Source of the DNA: Aspidiotus rigidus
Lineage: Eukaryota > Arthropoda > Insecta > Hemiptera > Diaspididae
Assembly (NCBI GenBank): GCA_035079385.1
Contig: JAVHKY010000012.1
Location: 6,600,501-6,664,500 of the forward strand
Length of the DNA stretch: 64,000 nucleotides
Reading direction: 5' to 3'
Shown piece by piece: positions 42,736 to 54,290 of the stretch (position 1 is its first letter; every line of letters starts with the position of its first letter). Position numbers and translations under genes: made by a program. A model generated the notes under the pieces. The model saw only the letters and a program-made list of their open reading frames with translations. It did no database searches and had not been told where the DNA came from.

Positions 42736-45597
42736 ATGAACACTTTTCATCCGAAAAATCTTTCATTCATGTTCAAAAAGCCACTTTGCGACGATAAAAA
42801 GAAACCATCGAATGATTCACGCTCTAGATGCGGACCATATCAACTTCAGAGGCGACGTGCTAGTGGAAAAATGGTCGATTCATTACCGTCTGGCCAGAAA
42901 AATCGTAATTCGAGTCTACCGAGGTTGTCGTCTTCAGCTCAACAAAAATCTGGAAACAGATTTAGAAAAAATGAATCAATGCCGGCGGCGGTGACGTGCT
43001 CTATAGAAAGGAGAAATTCCAGAAGAAAGGAAAGATTCTCTGCTCCAGAACTCTATACAAAGAGTGATGTGACTAAGAAAAATGAAAGCAGTTCGCAGAA
43101 AAGTAGAAAATTCTCGTGCTATGATTCGAATACAAAGAGCCAGAAAGAGACTGATCGAACTCGGAGGGCGTCTGAAAAAAGCATCAAGAAAGTAAAAGAC
43201 CTACGTAATTACGTGAACAAGTCATGTTCACCCGCGTCTTTTCTCGATGACGACGAGAGAGGTCCAATTTCGGCCTCAGTCTCCGTATTTTCCAAGAACG
43301 CGAGCGAAGAAAATCAAGTCTCAAGTGCAAAACGTATCGAAGGTAATAAAGACAATATCTTAGAGCCCCCTCAAAACAGAACCAACGAACAAGAATCGAT
43401 ACAAATGGTTAAAGAAGGTAATAATACAGGACCTCTAGTACTTTCTGATGAAAGAACAGAAGTTGAGTTTTGTACTCCTACTGCAGAAGAGTCTCAGGAG
43501 AAAAAGAGTAGGAGGATAAAAACGTGTAAAAATTGTGGAATGCAATTTACTGTTAGAACTCGTACTACTCCGAACGGTAATGTTGATGAAGTGACAGAGC
43601 AGCTCGTTCAAAGCGTTGTAAAAAAATACCCACACTTTACTGACATCGCGGAATCAGTGAAGTCACTCATTCACGTCCCCACTCCTATTATTGAAATTTT
43701 AAAGAATAAAATCGCGCCCGCAATGCAGAAATCGAGTCCGAACAAGCAGAACATGAAAGTTCAATCGGTAGAATCTTACAAACGTGTAGTATCTTCGACG
43801 GATGTCAAACCTCCCATCGCTGCCCCACAGTATATGGCTGAGGTTGGACGATTTGCACCAATCGGTCTCATAAGAAAAGTATCGTCACCGAAAAATCCCA
43901 AGGCGAATACTCATCTTTCCCCAGATCCACCCTTTCCACCTCCTGAAGACGATTGGGTATCACCGTTGCCGCACACGCCAGGATACAGAAGAGCAAGGCG
44001 TCCATTCTCATCGATGAGCACTACGTGTCCAGATCCAAATGTCACGTCTTCAAAACCGCCTACTGACCCCCAACCCGATTTCTGCTGCAATCCGGTCACT
44101 TCGTCTGAGCCACAGCGTGTTGAACCGCCTCCCGATGTCTGCTGCAATCTAAGCACTTCACCCGGACCACGTGCTGTGGCAGTAATGAAGGAAGATATCT
44201 CAACGACTCCAAGATTACGTTTGAACTTGCATTCTTCGTCTAAACCAACTACTGACGTAGCACTCAAAAAGGATATCCCTAATAAATGTGTAGAATGGTA
44301 TAGAAAGATTACGGAGAGTACATCTAAAAGCAAAACGACATCAAAATGTCGCGAGTGGTATGATAAAATAACGAGCAAGAACGTGAACGAGTGTGGTCGC
44401 TCTACATCAGAGGATAAATCGAATACAAGAAATTCACCTCGACCTACTTCGGAAACGAAAAAGAAGGAAGGATATCAACGTCGAAAATCTGTAGAAGTCC
44501 TCTCGCCTAACAGTTCGTATCCTGTAAATTCGATGAACCCAAGAAGTCCGCGGAGCTCGAAACAAGAATACGCGGATACAGCGGCGAGTGAGGACCTACA
44601 GTTGAAAAAATTATCTCCTGACATCACAAAATCGACAAGATCAACTTCACAGCGACCACCTCTCATCACCTCTAGTACTACGGCGTTGACTACCACCGAA
44701 CGACCTACGATGACCAAATTGACCACATATCCAATAACGAGAAGAATGACCAAATCTTCCATCTCGACAAAGAAACTCGAAGGACGGGGAAATGTTCAAT
44801 CCTCCACTCGTAAATCAAGATCCAGATTTGAGCCCAAATTTGGCTCAAAATCTAAACAACAACGTCAAGATTCTAAGCAAATACCAAGTCGTGCATATTC
44901 TACTACAAAAAGAAGTATAATGGCACCGACAACAGCGTTAACAAGACCTCCATTTGGAGGAGGCAGCCCACAATCAACTTCAACGGCTGGTAGTTCGAGA
45001 GTCAGCACATCACCTTCTTTACTTCGGAAAGTGAGGCCCACAGGATTCACCGGAGGAAGACGTCGAATAAATGCTCAGAGAGACATGCGCGATCAAATTA
45101 GAATATTCAAGGCGAAGAATCGAGGAGGACATCCATTAAATCCATTTCTCTGGTTCAGACGTCCTAATGACGAATTTCTTAGCAAGAGTCAAGCTATAGT
45201 AGTGCGACAGCCGTTGCCACCCGCAAGGGTTGAAAGCTTTCATCAATCGACGAATCCGTCTGTTACTTACGATGAACATTCATCCTCGTCCGATTCGAGT
45301 ACAATTTCAACGCAAGTCCCAGTATCCCCGTCCATCTCAATGACTGCCTCAACCATACCTCTGAATGAGGCCTCTCCTGAATACGAGCCGAGAAAGCTGC
45401 CTAAAAGAGTGATGTTTCGGGATCTCATGGTCAGTCAGAGACCGAGGCCGATCGACTGGAGAATGACACGAGCTCAAATGTTTCGAAATCAATTCATTCA
45501 GCAGAAAATTCATGCCGTAAATTTTGGCGATGATAGTTGGTGGAAAAATTTCAATTCGAATTCGTTGCCCGGATTCAAAGAAACGAGTGAAGAATAA
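42736..45597 (+). CDS. Orphan single-exon gene, 953 residues, function unknown
   Basis: A continuous ATG-to-TAA frame of 954 codons, far longer than chance in AT-rich DNA. The protein is strongly basic and rich in Ser, Thr, Pro, Lys and Arg, so mostly disordered. Ordered islands: a CxxC pair in 'KTCKNCGMQF' (about residue 265), followed by a predicted helical stretch 'VVKKYPHFTDIAESVKSLIH'; a duplicated motif 'KCVEWYRKIT' and 'KCREWYDKIT' about 20 residues apart near 515-545; and two 'FCCN/VCCN' Pro-rich repeats near 445-475. Aromatic-rich segments at the C-terminus include 'HPLNPFLWFRRPNDEF' and 'DDSWWKNFNSNSLPGF'. No signal peptide or membrane segment. I recognise no family. A cytoskeletal, RNA- or DNA-binding scaffold is possible but unsupported. 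The start has a purine at -3 (GAAGATGA). The lack of introns may mean a retrogene, or this may be the main exon of a larger gene. Confidence 0.8.
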   Translation: MNTFHPKNLSFMFKKPLCDDKKKPSNDSRSRCGPYQLQRRRASGKMVDSLPSGQKNRNSSLPRLSSSAQQKSGNRFRKNESMPAAVTCSIERRNSRRKERFSAPELYTKSDVTKKNESSSQKSRKFSCYDSNTKSQKETDRTRRASEKSIKKVKDLRNYVNKSCSPASFLDDDERGPISASVSVFSKNASEENQVSSAKRIEGNKDNILEPPQNRTNEQESIQMVKEGNNTGPLVLSDERTEVEFCTPTAEESQEKKSRRIKTCKNCGMQFTVRTRTTPNGNVDEVTEQLVQSVVKKYPHFTDIAESVKSLIHVPTPIIEILKNKIAPAMQKSSPNKQNMKVQSVESYKRVVSSTDVKPPIAAPQYMAEVGRFAPIGLIRKVSSPKNPKANTHLSPDPPFPPPEDDWVSPLPHTPGYRRARRPFSSMSTTCPDPNVTSSKPPTDPQPDFCCNPVTSSEPQRVEPPPDVCCNLSTSPGPRAVAVMKEDISTTPRLRLNLHSSSKPTTDVALKKDIPNKCVEWYRKITESTSKSKTTSKCREWYDKITSKNVNECGRSTSEDKSNTRNSPRPTSETKKKEGYQRRKSVEVLSPNSSYPVNSMNPRSPRSSKQEYADTAASEDLQLKKLSPDITKSTRSTSQRPPLITSSTTALTTTERPTMTKLTTYPITRRMTKSSISTKKLEGRGNVQSSTRKSRSRFEPKFGSKSKQQRQDSKQIPSRAYSTTKRSIMAPTTALTRPPFGGGSPQSTSTAGSSRVSTSPSLLRKVRPTGFTGGRRRINAQRDMRDQIRIFKAKNRGGHPLNPFLWFRRPNDEFLSKSQAIVVRQPLPPARVESFHQSTNPSVTYDEHSSSSDSSTISTQVPVSPSISMTASTIPLNEASPEYEPRKLPKRVMFRDLMVSQRPRPIDWRMTRAQMFRNQFIQQKIHAVNFGDDSWWKNFNSNSLPGFKETSEE

Positions 45598-45954
45598 TAT
45601 CCAGCAAAAACTTTATTTTTTGTAAATATTTTGTATTTTTGTTTAACAGTAATAATCAGTGTTACGAATTTCCAAAATGTCAGGCGGACGCGTATAGAAA
45701 AAGTGTAGATTTTCACCTGAACCAAGTAGTTCTAATAGTAGTACTTACCTACCTAGTTTAATCGAGAAACCTAATTTTTTAAATCACTATTTTGATAATA
45801 TTTACCTCGAATACTTTATAATATAGATTGCGATTTAGAAGTCCAAAGGATAGAAGATAAACTTGTACCTACAATATTTCATATACTACAGCACGTATAA
45901 TTTATACAATCTGACTTTTGAATTACGGCTTCTGGCATACTTGATTTGAGGCTG

Positions 45955-45960
45955 AATAAA
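45955..45960 (+). terminator. Putative poly(A) signal of the orphan gene
   Basis: An AATAAA 358 bases after the stop codon, the first canonical signal on this strand. Supports a 3' UTR of about 380 bases. Confidence 0.45.
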
Positions 45961-48233
45961 GAACTTATTGTGCCATAATTTTATAAATTGCGAAGGATTT
46001 TTTTGAATGAATTCATGATACTTTTTGAAGATTAGTCTTTATTTTCAGGTTCTGCTTTACAACAACCGCCCTACAATATTGAAGACCATATTTCTGTTTT
46101 TTTCTTTTTGTCTCATTTTCTGATAAGTATTTTCAATTTACTCATAAGATTAGTAGCTAACAGAGTGAATTGGGAGTTTTTCTGTAAAAAACAATTTTCA
46201 TTCTGAATGGAAACAGATTTGATATTCATTCAAAATTTGCATGCACTTTTCATACATCTCATCTTTCAGAAGTGTAGCCTACCTTATATTCAAAGTATCT
46301 TCCAGAGTAATAATATGCTTGTGATTCTTTGAAAATAGGTCAGAAATCGTGGAAAGGAAAAACTAAGCGGTTAGAAAACTAAGAGGGTGTTTTTCGAATA
46401 CGATGAGAATGATGGTGTCCTCAAATGTACGAACCATAACAACTAAGAGGGTGTTTTTTGAGTGCGAAGGCACGTAACAATGATATTATAACTCCGCGGG
46501 TCGAAACGAAAGATGTAATTTTGAACAAGAAACCAAATAGTCAGTTTAAAAATAATAATAATGAAATAAATTAAATAAATCAAAATAAAATAATATAAAA
46601 TCAAGAAGTTTAGTCCAAGGAAGGCCGAAAAACGAATAAATGAAGGAAAGGAAATTACTCGAAAAATTTTAGTCAATAAAGTCAGAAGTTCACTGTAGAA
46701 ACACGAAAAAACTGTTATCATAATATGAGTAAGAACCGCGGAGAAAGCTGCGACCGGTTTCAAACGAGCTAGTCGTTCATCATCGGGCAATAACTACCCC
46801 CACAAAAAAAAAAAAAAAAACTAAAAATTAAAAGTATACCTTGATATTAAACGACAAAATAAAATGATCATGAAAAACAGGAAAAAATATGACGTTAAAC
46901 CGAAAAATTGGAAAAATAAAAAATGTATGATGACAAGTCAAAATCTATTGAAAAGTTGAAGTTTTACTCGTATCAATCTTACGCACTGAAGTATTGAAGC
47001 TGAATAAAACTCTGAAATTAACTCTGTAGGTAGGTAATCGAATAGGAACTAACCATGAAATTATTCTAGTTTTATCCACAGACATCCTTTCGACTTTCCT
47101 ACGGTAAACTATGATGATCTAAATATTCTACAAAAACTTAAATTGTCTGTTCATTGTTTCTGACCAATGAATGAAAGGTAGAGAGATGATCTCTCGAGAC
47201 AAATTCACTCGAAATACTTCCTATTACGGTAGTCTCGTTAAATTCTCATACCTATTGCGCGAGGAAAGTGTTTGATTATTTTTTCATTCGATTTCTAAGC
47301 TTTCTTTTCATGAAAAAGCTTTGTGATATTTTGATATGAGAACATTACTAACCAAATTTTTCATTTCTCGTGTCAGTTTTCTCCACAAGTACTTTGTATA
47401 CAAATACCTAGATTATTCTTCTACGTAGCTTCGAGTTTGAATCATTTTGATGTTTCGAGAACTACTCACCAAATTGAGCAGAAAATTCCGAGTTATAAGT
47501 TCTCATTCTTGTAATTTTCAAGTTGTTCGTACCTAGGCATTTAATAAACGGGAGAAAAAGAAGAAAAAATAAATCATTTCTATGTACACTAGGTACCTAA
47601 CACCAAGTGTGGACTTGAATTTCGTAAAAGTCAACTTTTCGTATTCTCAGCTTTTAATTCTGAAAAATAATGCTTAAAATTATGATTTATGATTATCTTG
47701 GCATCATATTACGATATAACATATCGTTATCCACAAAGCGTTGCATTACTCTATATCCACAAAGCTATTTAGTTATTTGCCACGGAAAAGTACGGATCAT
47801 CATTTCAAAACAAACAAAAATAAATATTACCTACATTTAATTTAATAATTGTGTTCTAAGAAAATCAACTTTTTTTTTTTTCTTCTCTATATTTAAAATT
47901 ATGTTAAGTAAGTATTGTTAAGCCTCCCACAATCTCATTCTATGATCATAAAGATTTCGAGGAAAATTTGACTTTCTATTGATCTTTGATAAATTTTTAG
48001 CGGTAGAGGAATTCTATTGGAAATTGCAATATTTCATAGTACCTAAAGAGAAAAATTGCATTAATTATTGCTTTTTTCCATCAGATTTGAATTAGGTAGC
48101 AATTAGCTCGATTCTTCATCTTTCTTTGTCCTGACTATCCTGACTATTAATTAATCTCCATGGAAAAATTCCGTTTCCTTTTTAATAATTATTCATAACA
48201 TTATCGATATATAGAGAAAAAAAAAAAAAAAAA
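45961..48233. other. Non-coding, AT-rich
   Basis: No supported gene. Frame 46443-46790 (-) is an artefact of a decayed Penelope-like end: it contains the hammerhead-like fold listed separately. A local duplication of 'AACTAAGAGGGTGTTTTT' occurs at about 46378 and 46441. Confidence 0.5.
46748..46790 (-). ncRNA. Decayed hammerhead-ribozyme-like sequence (Penelope remnant)
   Basis: Minus strand. Stem I: TTGC with GCAG. Core: CCGATGA at 46780-46786 instead of CTGATGA. One extra U, then a six-pair stem II (46773-46778 with 46762-46767). GAA at 46759-46761. Palindromic stem III ACCGGT at 46753-46758, then C at 46752 as the cleavage base. It has the same layout as the PLE2 ribozyme, including the extra U. 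The changed core base (U4 to C) should abolish cleavage. Confidence 0.5.
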
Positions 48234-48580
48234 ATGAAAACGCATTTGTACGAAAATATACGAGTTTAGAAGAATTTTCAATACTGATCGGCGATCGGTT
48301 TTTTGAAATTGGCTCTGGTTATCGTACGATGATCACATCAAAATATTGCAATTTTTTGTGAGGCATTATGTATTTTTTCGAGCTCATCGAGAAATTTGAT
48401 AGGTAGCTCAAGAAGGTAAATACATAATGACGGTTTGCCATAAATTGCAGGAAGCTGATGTTGATGTAATCATCACCTGATAATTAAAAACCAATTTCAA
48501 AAAACGGTCAACAGTATTGTGATCAGCGTCGAAAATACTTCGAAGTTCGAACATCGTATGCTTTCGTTCATTTTGTTTTC
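48234..48580. mobile_element. IR-1 family inverted-repeat element
   Basis: Imperfect inverted arms of about 90 bases: 48234-48325 and 48490-48580, both with 'GATCGGCGATCGGTTTTTTG'-type and 'TTTGAAATTGG' sequence. Same family as 29031-31582 and 57805-58132. The central part differs from the other copies. It is non-coding and resembles a MITE. Confidence 0.65.
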
Positions 48581-51500
48581 TTCTTGTTGGTTGGTATTAT
48601 TATTCTCAACGTCATCAGTGTTATTTTCGGGTGTTTGTCCGAAAATACCTGGGAGTATTTTCAAAACAGATCATGCAGGTTAGGTGATAGTTCGAAGTAG
48701 ACAGCTCATAATGACTACCATAGGTCTAAATAAGAATTTCATCTTTTGTATCATGTACTTATTTACTTATGGCTGGAGCATGAATTTAAAAAAAAAAAAA
48801 AAAGAACTCAAGGCAATCCACTCAATGAAATTTGATATCTGACTGAGTCTGATTTTAAGAAATTGTTTCAAACATCAACCCTTCGAAACTGGTTTCCAAA
48901 TAAGAAATATCATTTTTGTAATATCTACCTTAAAAAAAAAAAAAATAAAATCACTTTTCTGTACAAAATCTTGAAGTCGATCTATAAATTGTGAAGTGAA
49001 ACCATATTCATGTTCCTCACTTTCGATTTGATAGTTAGGAATCTACCCATATACCTAAATAATAATAATGAAAAAAAAGATGTTGAAAATTTTTGGAATT
49101 AATTTTTTTTTTTCGGGGAGGTGAAATTTTTAGAGAATTTAATTTTCGAAAACTCTAATCTAGGTATGTGCGCTACGTGTTAGAGGACAAAATGGAAAAT
49201 GTTCTGATTTTACGTTGTTATAAATTGAGAAAAAAAGAACATTATTATATTCGATGCGACAGTGCATTAAAAATTTTATGTTCCGGGAATTCTGTTTTCG
49301 TTCTTTTGCTTTTTCACCCGTGAAAAATGTATCTAGGTATTTGATTTTTTCCCCCTTTTGTTTTCCAAAATCAACCGATATACAAGCAAATACGACAGCA
49401 GTAGAAGTTAGATAGTTTGGAACGAACTAGGGAAAAATTTTCATTTCAAACCAGAAGAAAAGTACCTACTTTCTGTGACGGTACTACTGCTTATTATTCA
49501 CAAAACAGACCGAATGTTTGGCATCATAATTTATTTTATTGTAAGAGAAAAACTTGACGTTTCGGAGTCGGCCTTTTGATGAAAAATACAATGAAATAAA
49601 TTGTTACAGTATTGACGAAACTCTTGTGCTCCTTATAATTATGAAATCTTATTGATTTGAAATGATAGTTTGAACAGCGTTGAGTGTTGTTAATTGAAGT
49701 CGCGTCATAGGATACTTAAAGAAGTACTCTCGAATAGAAATTTATGGGGAGTTTCTAAAAATGATTTCTTTTTCAACATGGTATACAACTTTAACAAGCC
49801 GTTTTGAACGATTGAACGAGAAGAATTCTAGATTGACGTTAAAAAAAAAAAAAAATCGAGCGTAGGTAGAAACAAAATTAGCTAAACTTAGCGTAAACGC
49901 GTTTTTTTTTTTTTTTTTTCCCCACCTTTAATAACGAGCCCTATAACTACACTTGGGAAGGGCGGATTGAACAAAACTCAAGGGCAAAAGAGGACATTGA
50001 ATAGAATTAGAGTCTTATTTGCCTTTACCAGTGTTTAAGCATGAACAATTGTGTACAGCTTTATTTGTAGGAAAGGTCATTTGAACATACCTATTACACC
50101 CTGCTCAAAAATGTGGATTAAAGAATCTTCAGAGAAGAGGATGAAATATTATAGTTGATTTTTACCATAAAAGTATACCTACATAAGACTGAGAGCAACA
50201 CGATCAAAACGCTGTACGCTGGCCTTACAACTCTTCTGATTTTGTCTCATGTCGGAATATTTTCGGGGATGGAATTAAATTTAGATGAAAATTTCTTCTT
50301 GACTAATATATTCTGCAACCGGCAGTAATTCATCATTATCAATAAATTTGCACGCGATATTATAAATGATAAAATCTTCGAATGTTTGTTTCTGTTGGAC
50401 CACGATGACAAAAACAGCCGCCGGGCTACAGCCGCGGCAACACCGATGCAGGACGAGGGAACGATGTAACTGCAATACGGTTATTGAAACAGGTGCCGTC
50501 AAATGTAGTAATGAAGTCATGAAAAAGACATGTGAACGCATCCTATATACATTCCACTTTCTCGCACGTTAAGGGGCGCGTAAAGGTAGCTTTGAGTGAC
50601 GATATCAGCAACCATCGTTTAAAATGAATACGCGGAAGGAAATAATGGTACAAACTAGAAATTATACTTCCATGTGAATTCACAACTACGTGCAGCAGGA
50701 AATAATTCAAAATGTGGATCCGTACGTGGTTGTACTTTGCCAAGAGAATGCTATTCCGTATTCAATCAGTTAGTCGAGAATTCGACATACTAAAAAGTAG
50801 ACTTAGTGGTACTCGGATTGCTACCTAATCAAAAACATCATCGGTGACGGCAGATACCCCTTATAATACACGTAATACTTGTATTCATGCTACGGATCTC
50901 ACTTTCGAAAAAAGTTGTGCGGTTGCAGCGTATTGTTGCATCATTACAGTACAACAGATAGGTCAATTTGCTTTTACTGTAGTCGAGCGTGGTGCGGTCA
51001 GAACAAAGCCCGTATCATTATTGTCCATGGTCAACGATATACGTGTAAAATTTCCTTTCTACACGCGCAGTTTGTAGCCTTTAACAATATAGCGTTCTCT
51101 TGCTCATTCAGGCAGTTATTTGTATTGTATGTGCAGTAGCCTACCTATAATTCTTTCGTTATAGAGACTTTTTCCGAGTTAAAATTGGGTTTTTGAAATC
51201 CTTGATCGATCAATCACGGTGTTCAATACCAAGCCATAAAAATAAGAAAATGAACAACAATTCATCTTCAAACTTAATCGTAGGTACCTACTGTAGGTAT
51301 ATTCTTTTTTTTTTTTTTTTTTTTTACTGAAAAAATAGAAATTACAACTACCTACCCGAGAGAGGAGACACTTCACGATTTTTTCAACAGCCCAATTTCA
51401 TGCAAAGTTTGAAGGCAGTCCCAAGATTGCTTCAGATGAGAAGAAGATTGTACTTTCAGCAATCGCTTCTGTTTATTTCGTCTCAGGCAAAAACCTACTT

Positions 51501-54290
51501 GTTGTAAATCATTTTAGGAACCTAAAGCTTAACAAACTTGTTAAATTTAATATAAATAATGAATAAGTAAATACATCAATGGTCGAGAATTGATAGAACA
51601 ATAAAAACTTTTATCAAAAAAAATAAATAAGTAGGTAGAACTTGGTACGTAACTTACATACTTTCTTAAAATTTGAAACAAAAAATAAATTAATAAATAT
51701 TATACAAATAGTAATAATAAATAAACTCAGAAGACAAATAAAATATTTATCTAAACCTGTAAGATTAAAAGACTACTGAATTGAATTAATAGCAATTTCG
51801 CTGCGTGCTTTATTTCTTTAATCACAAGTAGGCCTACAAACTGTAAGATGGTGCAGTATTTGGCGCGCTCAGCAAAACCATATATAGGTATTATGTCGCA
51901 AAATAAAATTTTTCACAACAGCCAAAAAACAAAAAAATTACAAAAAATTTTTCTCGTTCTTTGCAACTTGAAAATAATACTCGTACTGCAGCAAACTTTT
52001 ATAGTAGCGACCTATCTTTTTCTTTGTCTAAAAGTTGATTAACTCCTCGAAAAAAAACAATCAAAATCCGATAAAAAAAATTCGCGTCATAAAGGTACCT
52101 ACATGGTTTTGCTGAGCGCGCCTCATATATGCTGACATTATTCAACTAGGCCTACTGAGGTAGATGGATGGTTACCCCAAGTTACTTTTTCGTACTGTTT
52201 AGAAAGTAGGCTTATCTCACTTCATCAAATGAAATCTTACCTGTTAAACAAACATTTTTTCAAATTTTATCTTATTTGTGATTAATAAAGGAGGTAAGCT
52301 TGGTCGAAATTGATTTCAATAAAAAACTATTTCAAAACTAATGGTAGAAAGCGTATTATTTATTCATTTAATATACCGCGATAAGGGAACTTTTGATATG
52401 AATTCGAAGAGACTGTAATTATCCTTGAAGAGAGTAAAAAAAAATTTAAACTGAATTTACACCACGAGATCGGACGTGAAATAATTTTCAAGTGGAAACG
52501 GAGATTTGCTCCAAGCCTATAAAAGATGCGTAACCCTGTCGTTTGACTTAGATAATTTTGCAATCGGAGTGTGAAATGCGAATCCTACCAACTTCGGATG
52601 GCGCGGAGTCGGGTTATAAAATTTCGCTTCAGGGCTCTGAGGGCTTCATGCAGCACGAAAATATCATATTTTTGTTCTCTCTCTTCGTTTTCGCGCTACT
52701 CATTTTTTTCTTCGACCTTCGTCCAACAATAAAATGAACCTACCGAGTATAGGGAGTTTCTAATTTTACGTTTCATTTCATACCGTATACGTACCTAACT
52801 TATATTCTGCTCGTATAATTGCGCAAACCGTTAAATTTTTGAAATATACTCCCGAAGAGCGGAAGTGATATCTTGAATGAGTTACAAAGCAGTGGTAATC
52901 CAGCTATAAATTGTTTCAAAATTGTGAAAGGATTCGCAGGAGCGACTTACACTTTTGATATCCTGTTAGGATAATCTACCACCACAGATCTTCGAAAGCT
53001 TTTCTCCACTCTTTCTTGCTAGTGGCTTTTCACGTTTCCCGTTTTTATATCGCGGTTGTCACTATATAATATGAGTGCATAAGTACTGGTATACGCTGAA
53101 CAATCTTATAGGAGCATTTGTTAAATTCATTTATTAGAAAGACAACTTAGCATCATGCATTGTACCGTGAATAACTATGAAAAAATTCTTTCAAGTGCTG
53201 TTTACGAGAAAATGTGAAAAACCACTTTAAAAGTTTGTCAAAATCTCACAAGGTGTGTGATAGTGGGTTCTTTCCTAGGTTCTTTCTAAATTTTTATTTT
53301 TCATCGCCGTAGTATTGCAGTACCTATCAGAAAATTATTATTGTTTAACCGACGTAGCTGACGCTGACTTCATATTTTCTCGTCGAACATGTCATGTAGA
53401 CTTTTTTATTATGATTTACGATCTTACAGAAGATATGTATGTAAGTTTGCGTATTCTTGTTCACTTGTTTTTTTTTTTTTTTTCTACACTTTCGTCTCAT
53501 ATTCTTTTCATAAGCCTTACTCACGATAGTGTATATTATGTTTATATGAATGACGAAGTAGAATTCACAATTCCATTTTTTCCCTACTTTTTTTTTCTTC
53601 GTCCTTATGAATAGAAACTTGATATTCGCTTGCGCTTTATGTATGAGAGAGTGAGTCAGGAAGGAAAAAATACTCTCGTAAGAATTGGAAAGACGATTAA
53701 ATGTTATACTGGAACATCTACAATTACCCGTGTAAACTCGCTCCGAGGGTACGGAGGGAATTTAATTTGTCGATTGAGACAAATGCCTCGCTGAGCATTC
53801 TTCTTGACAATGCCGTATAAAATCGTGAGAAATGAATTTTTGTTGTTAGTGCCTAAGAGTCTGAAAAAGCTTATTCCTATAAATAACATACATTGTGCTA
53901 AGAAGTTGAGAGAAAAAAGAAAAATTAAAAAAAAAAAGATAGGTATAAATTATAATCTTGTCTTATGCTTTCTAAGCTCATGGTCGATGTGTCCTATAGT
54001 TCTTCAGATAATTTTTGTTCAAAGGTTACCTCTGTTTTTTCATAAATCACTCAACTGAGGTAACTTTAAATAAATATGTTAGTAAAAAGCAACAATTTCT
54101 TCCCATTAGTACACGAGTTATTTGTTAAATCTTCTGTCTAAAAATGAAAAAAAAAAAAAAAAACTGAACAGACACGCATGAGCTGCACTATATTCTTAAA
54201 AAAAGAATGAACCATCAACAATAGAGAATTGTACTTGAATTTAATTCCATATTCTTATTTTTTCCCATCATTGCTATACAGGTGGTCTTC
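48581..54290. other. Non-coding, nothing firm
   Basis: AT-rich with many A and T homopolymers (48800, 48935, 49845, 49905 and 51307) and GGTACCTA/TAGGTACC words. Open frames at 50281-51139 on both strands overlap and show no domain. At 53321-53435 a stretch preceded by TTGCAG and followed by GTAAGT reads 'YLSENYYCLTDVADADFIF'-like sequence, and could be one isolated exon, but nothing nearby joins to it. Confidence 0.4.

Noticed and set aside
46443..46790. 115-codon minus-strand frame starting PDDERLARLKPVAAF with a hydrophobic run
   Set aside because: The first 15 codons coincide with the hammerhead-like fold of a Penelope remnant and the rest is AT-rich sequence that always translates as Phe/Ile/Leu. 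Not a membrane protein gene.
50281..51139. Cluster of overlapping frames on both strands with Cys-rich peptides
   Set aside because: No splice structure, no domain and equal quality on both strands. Probably chance in a slightly GC-richer stretch.
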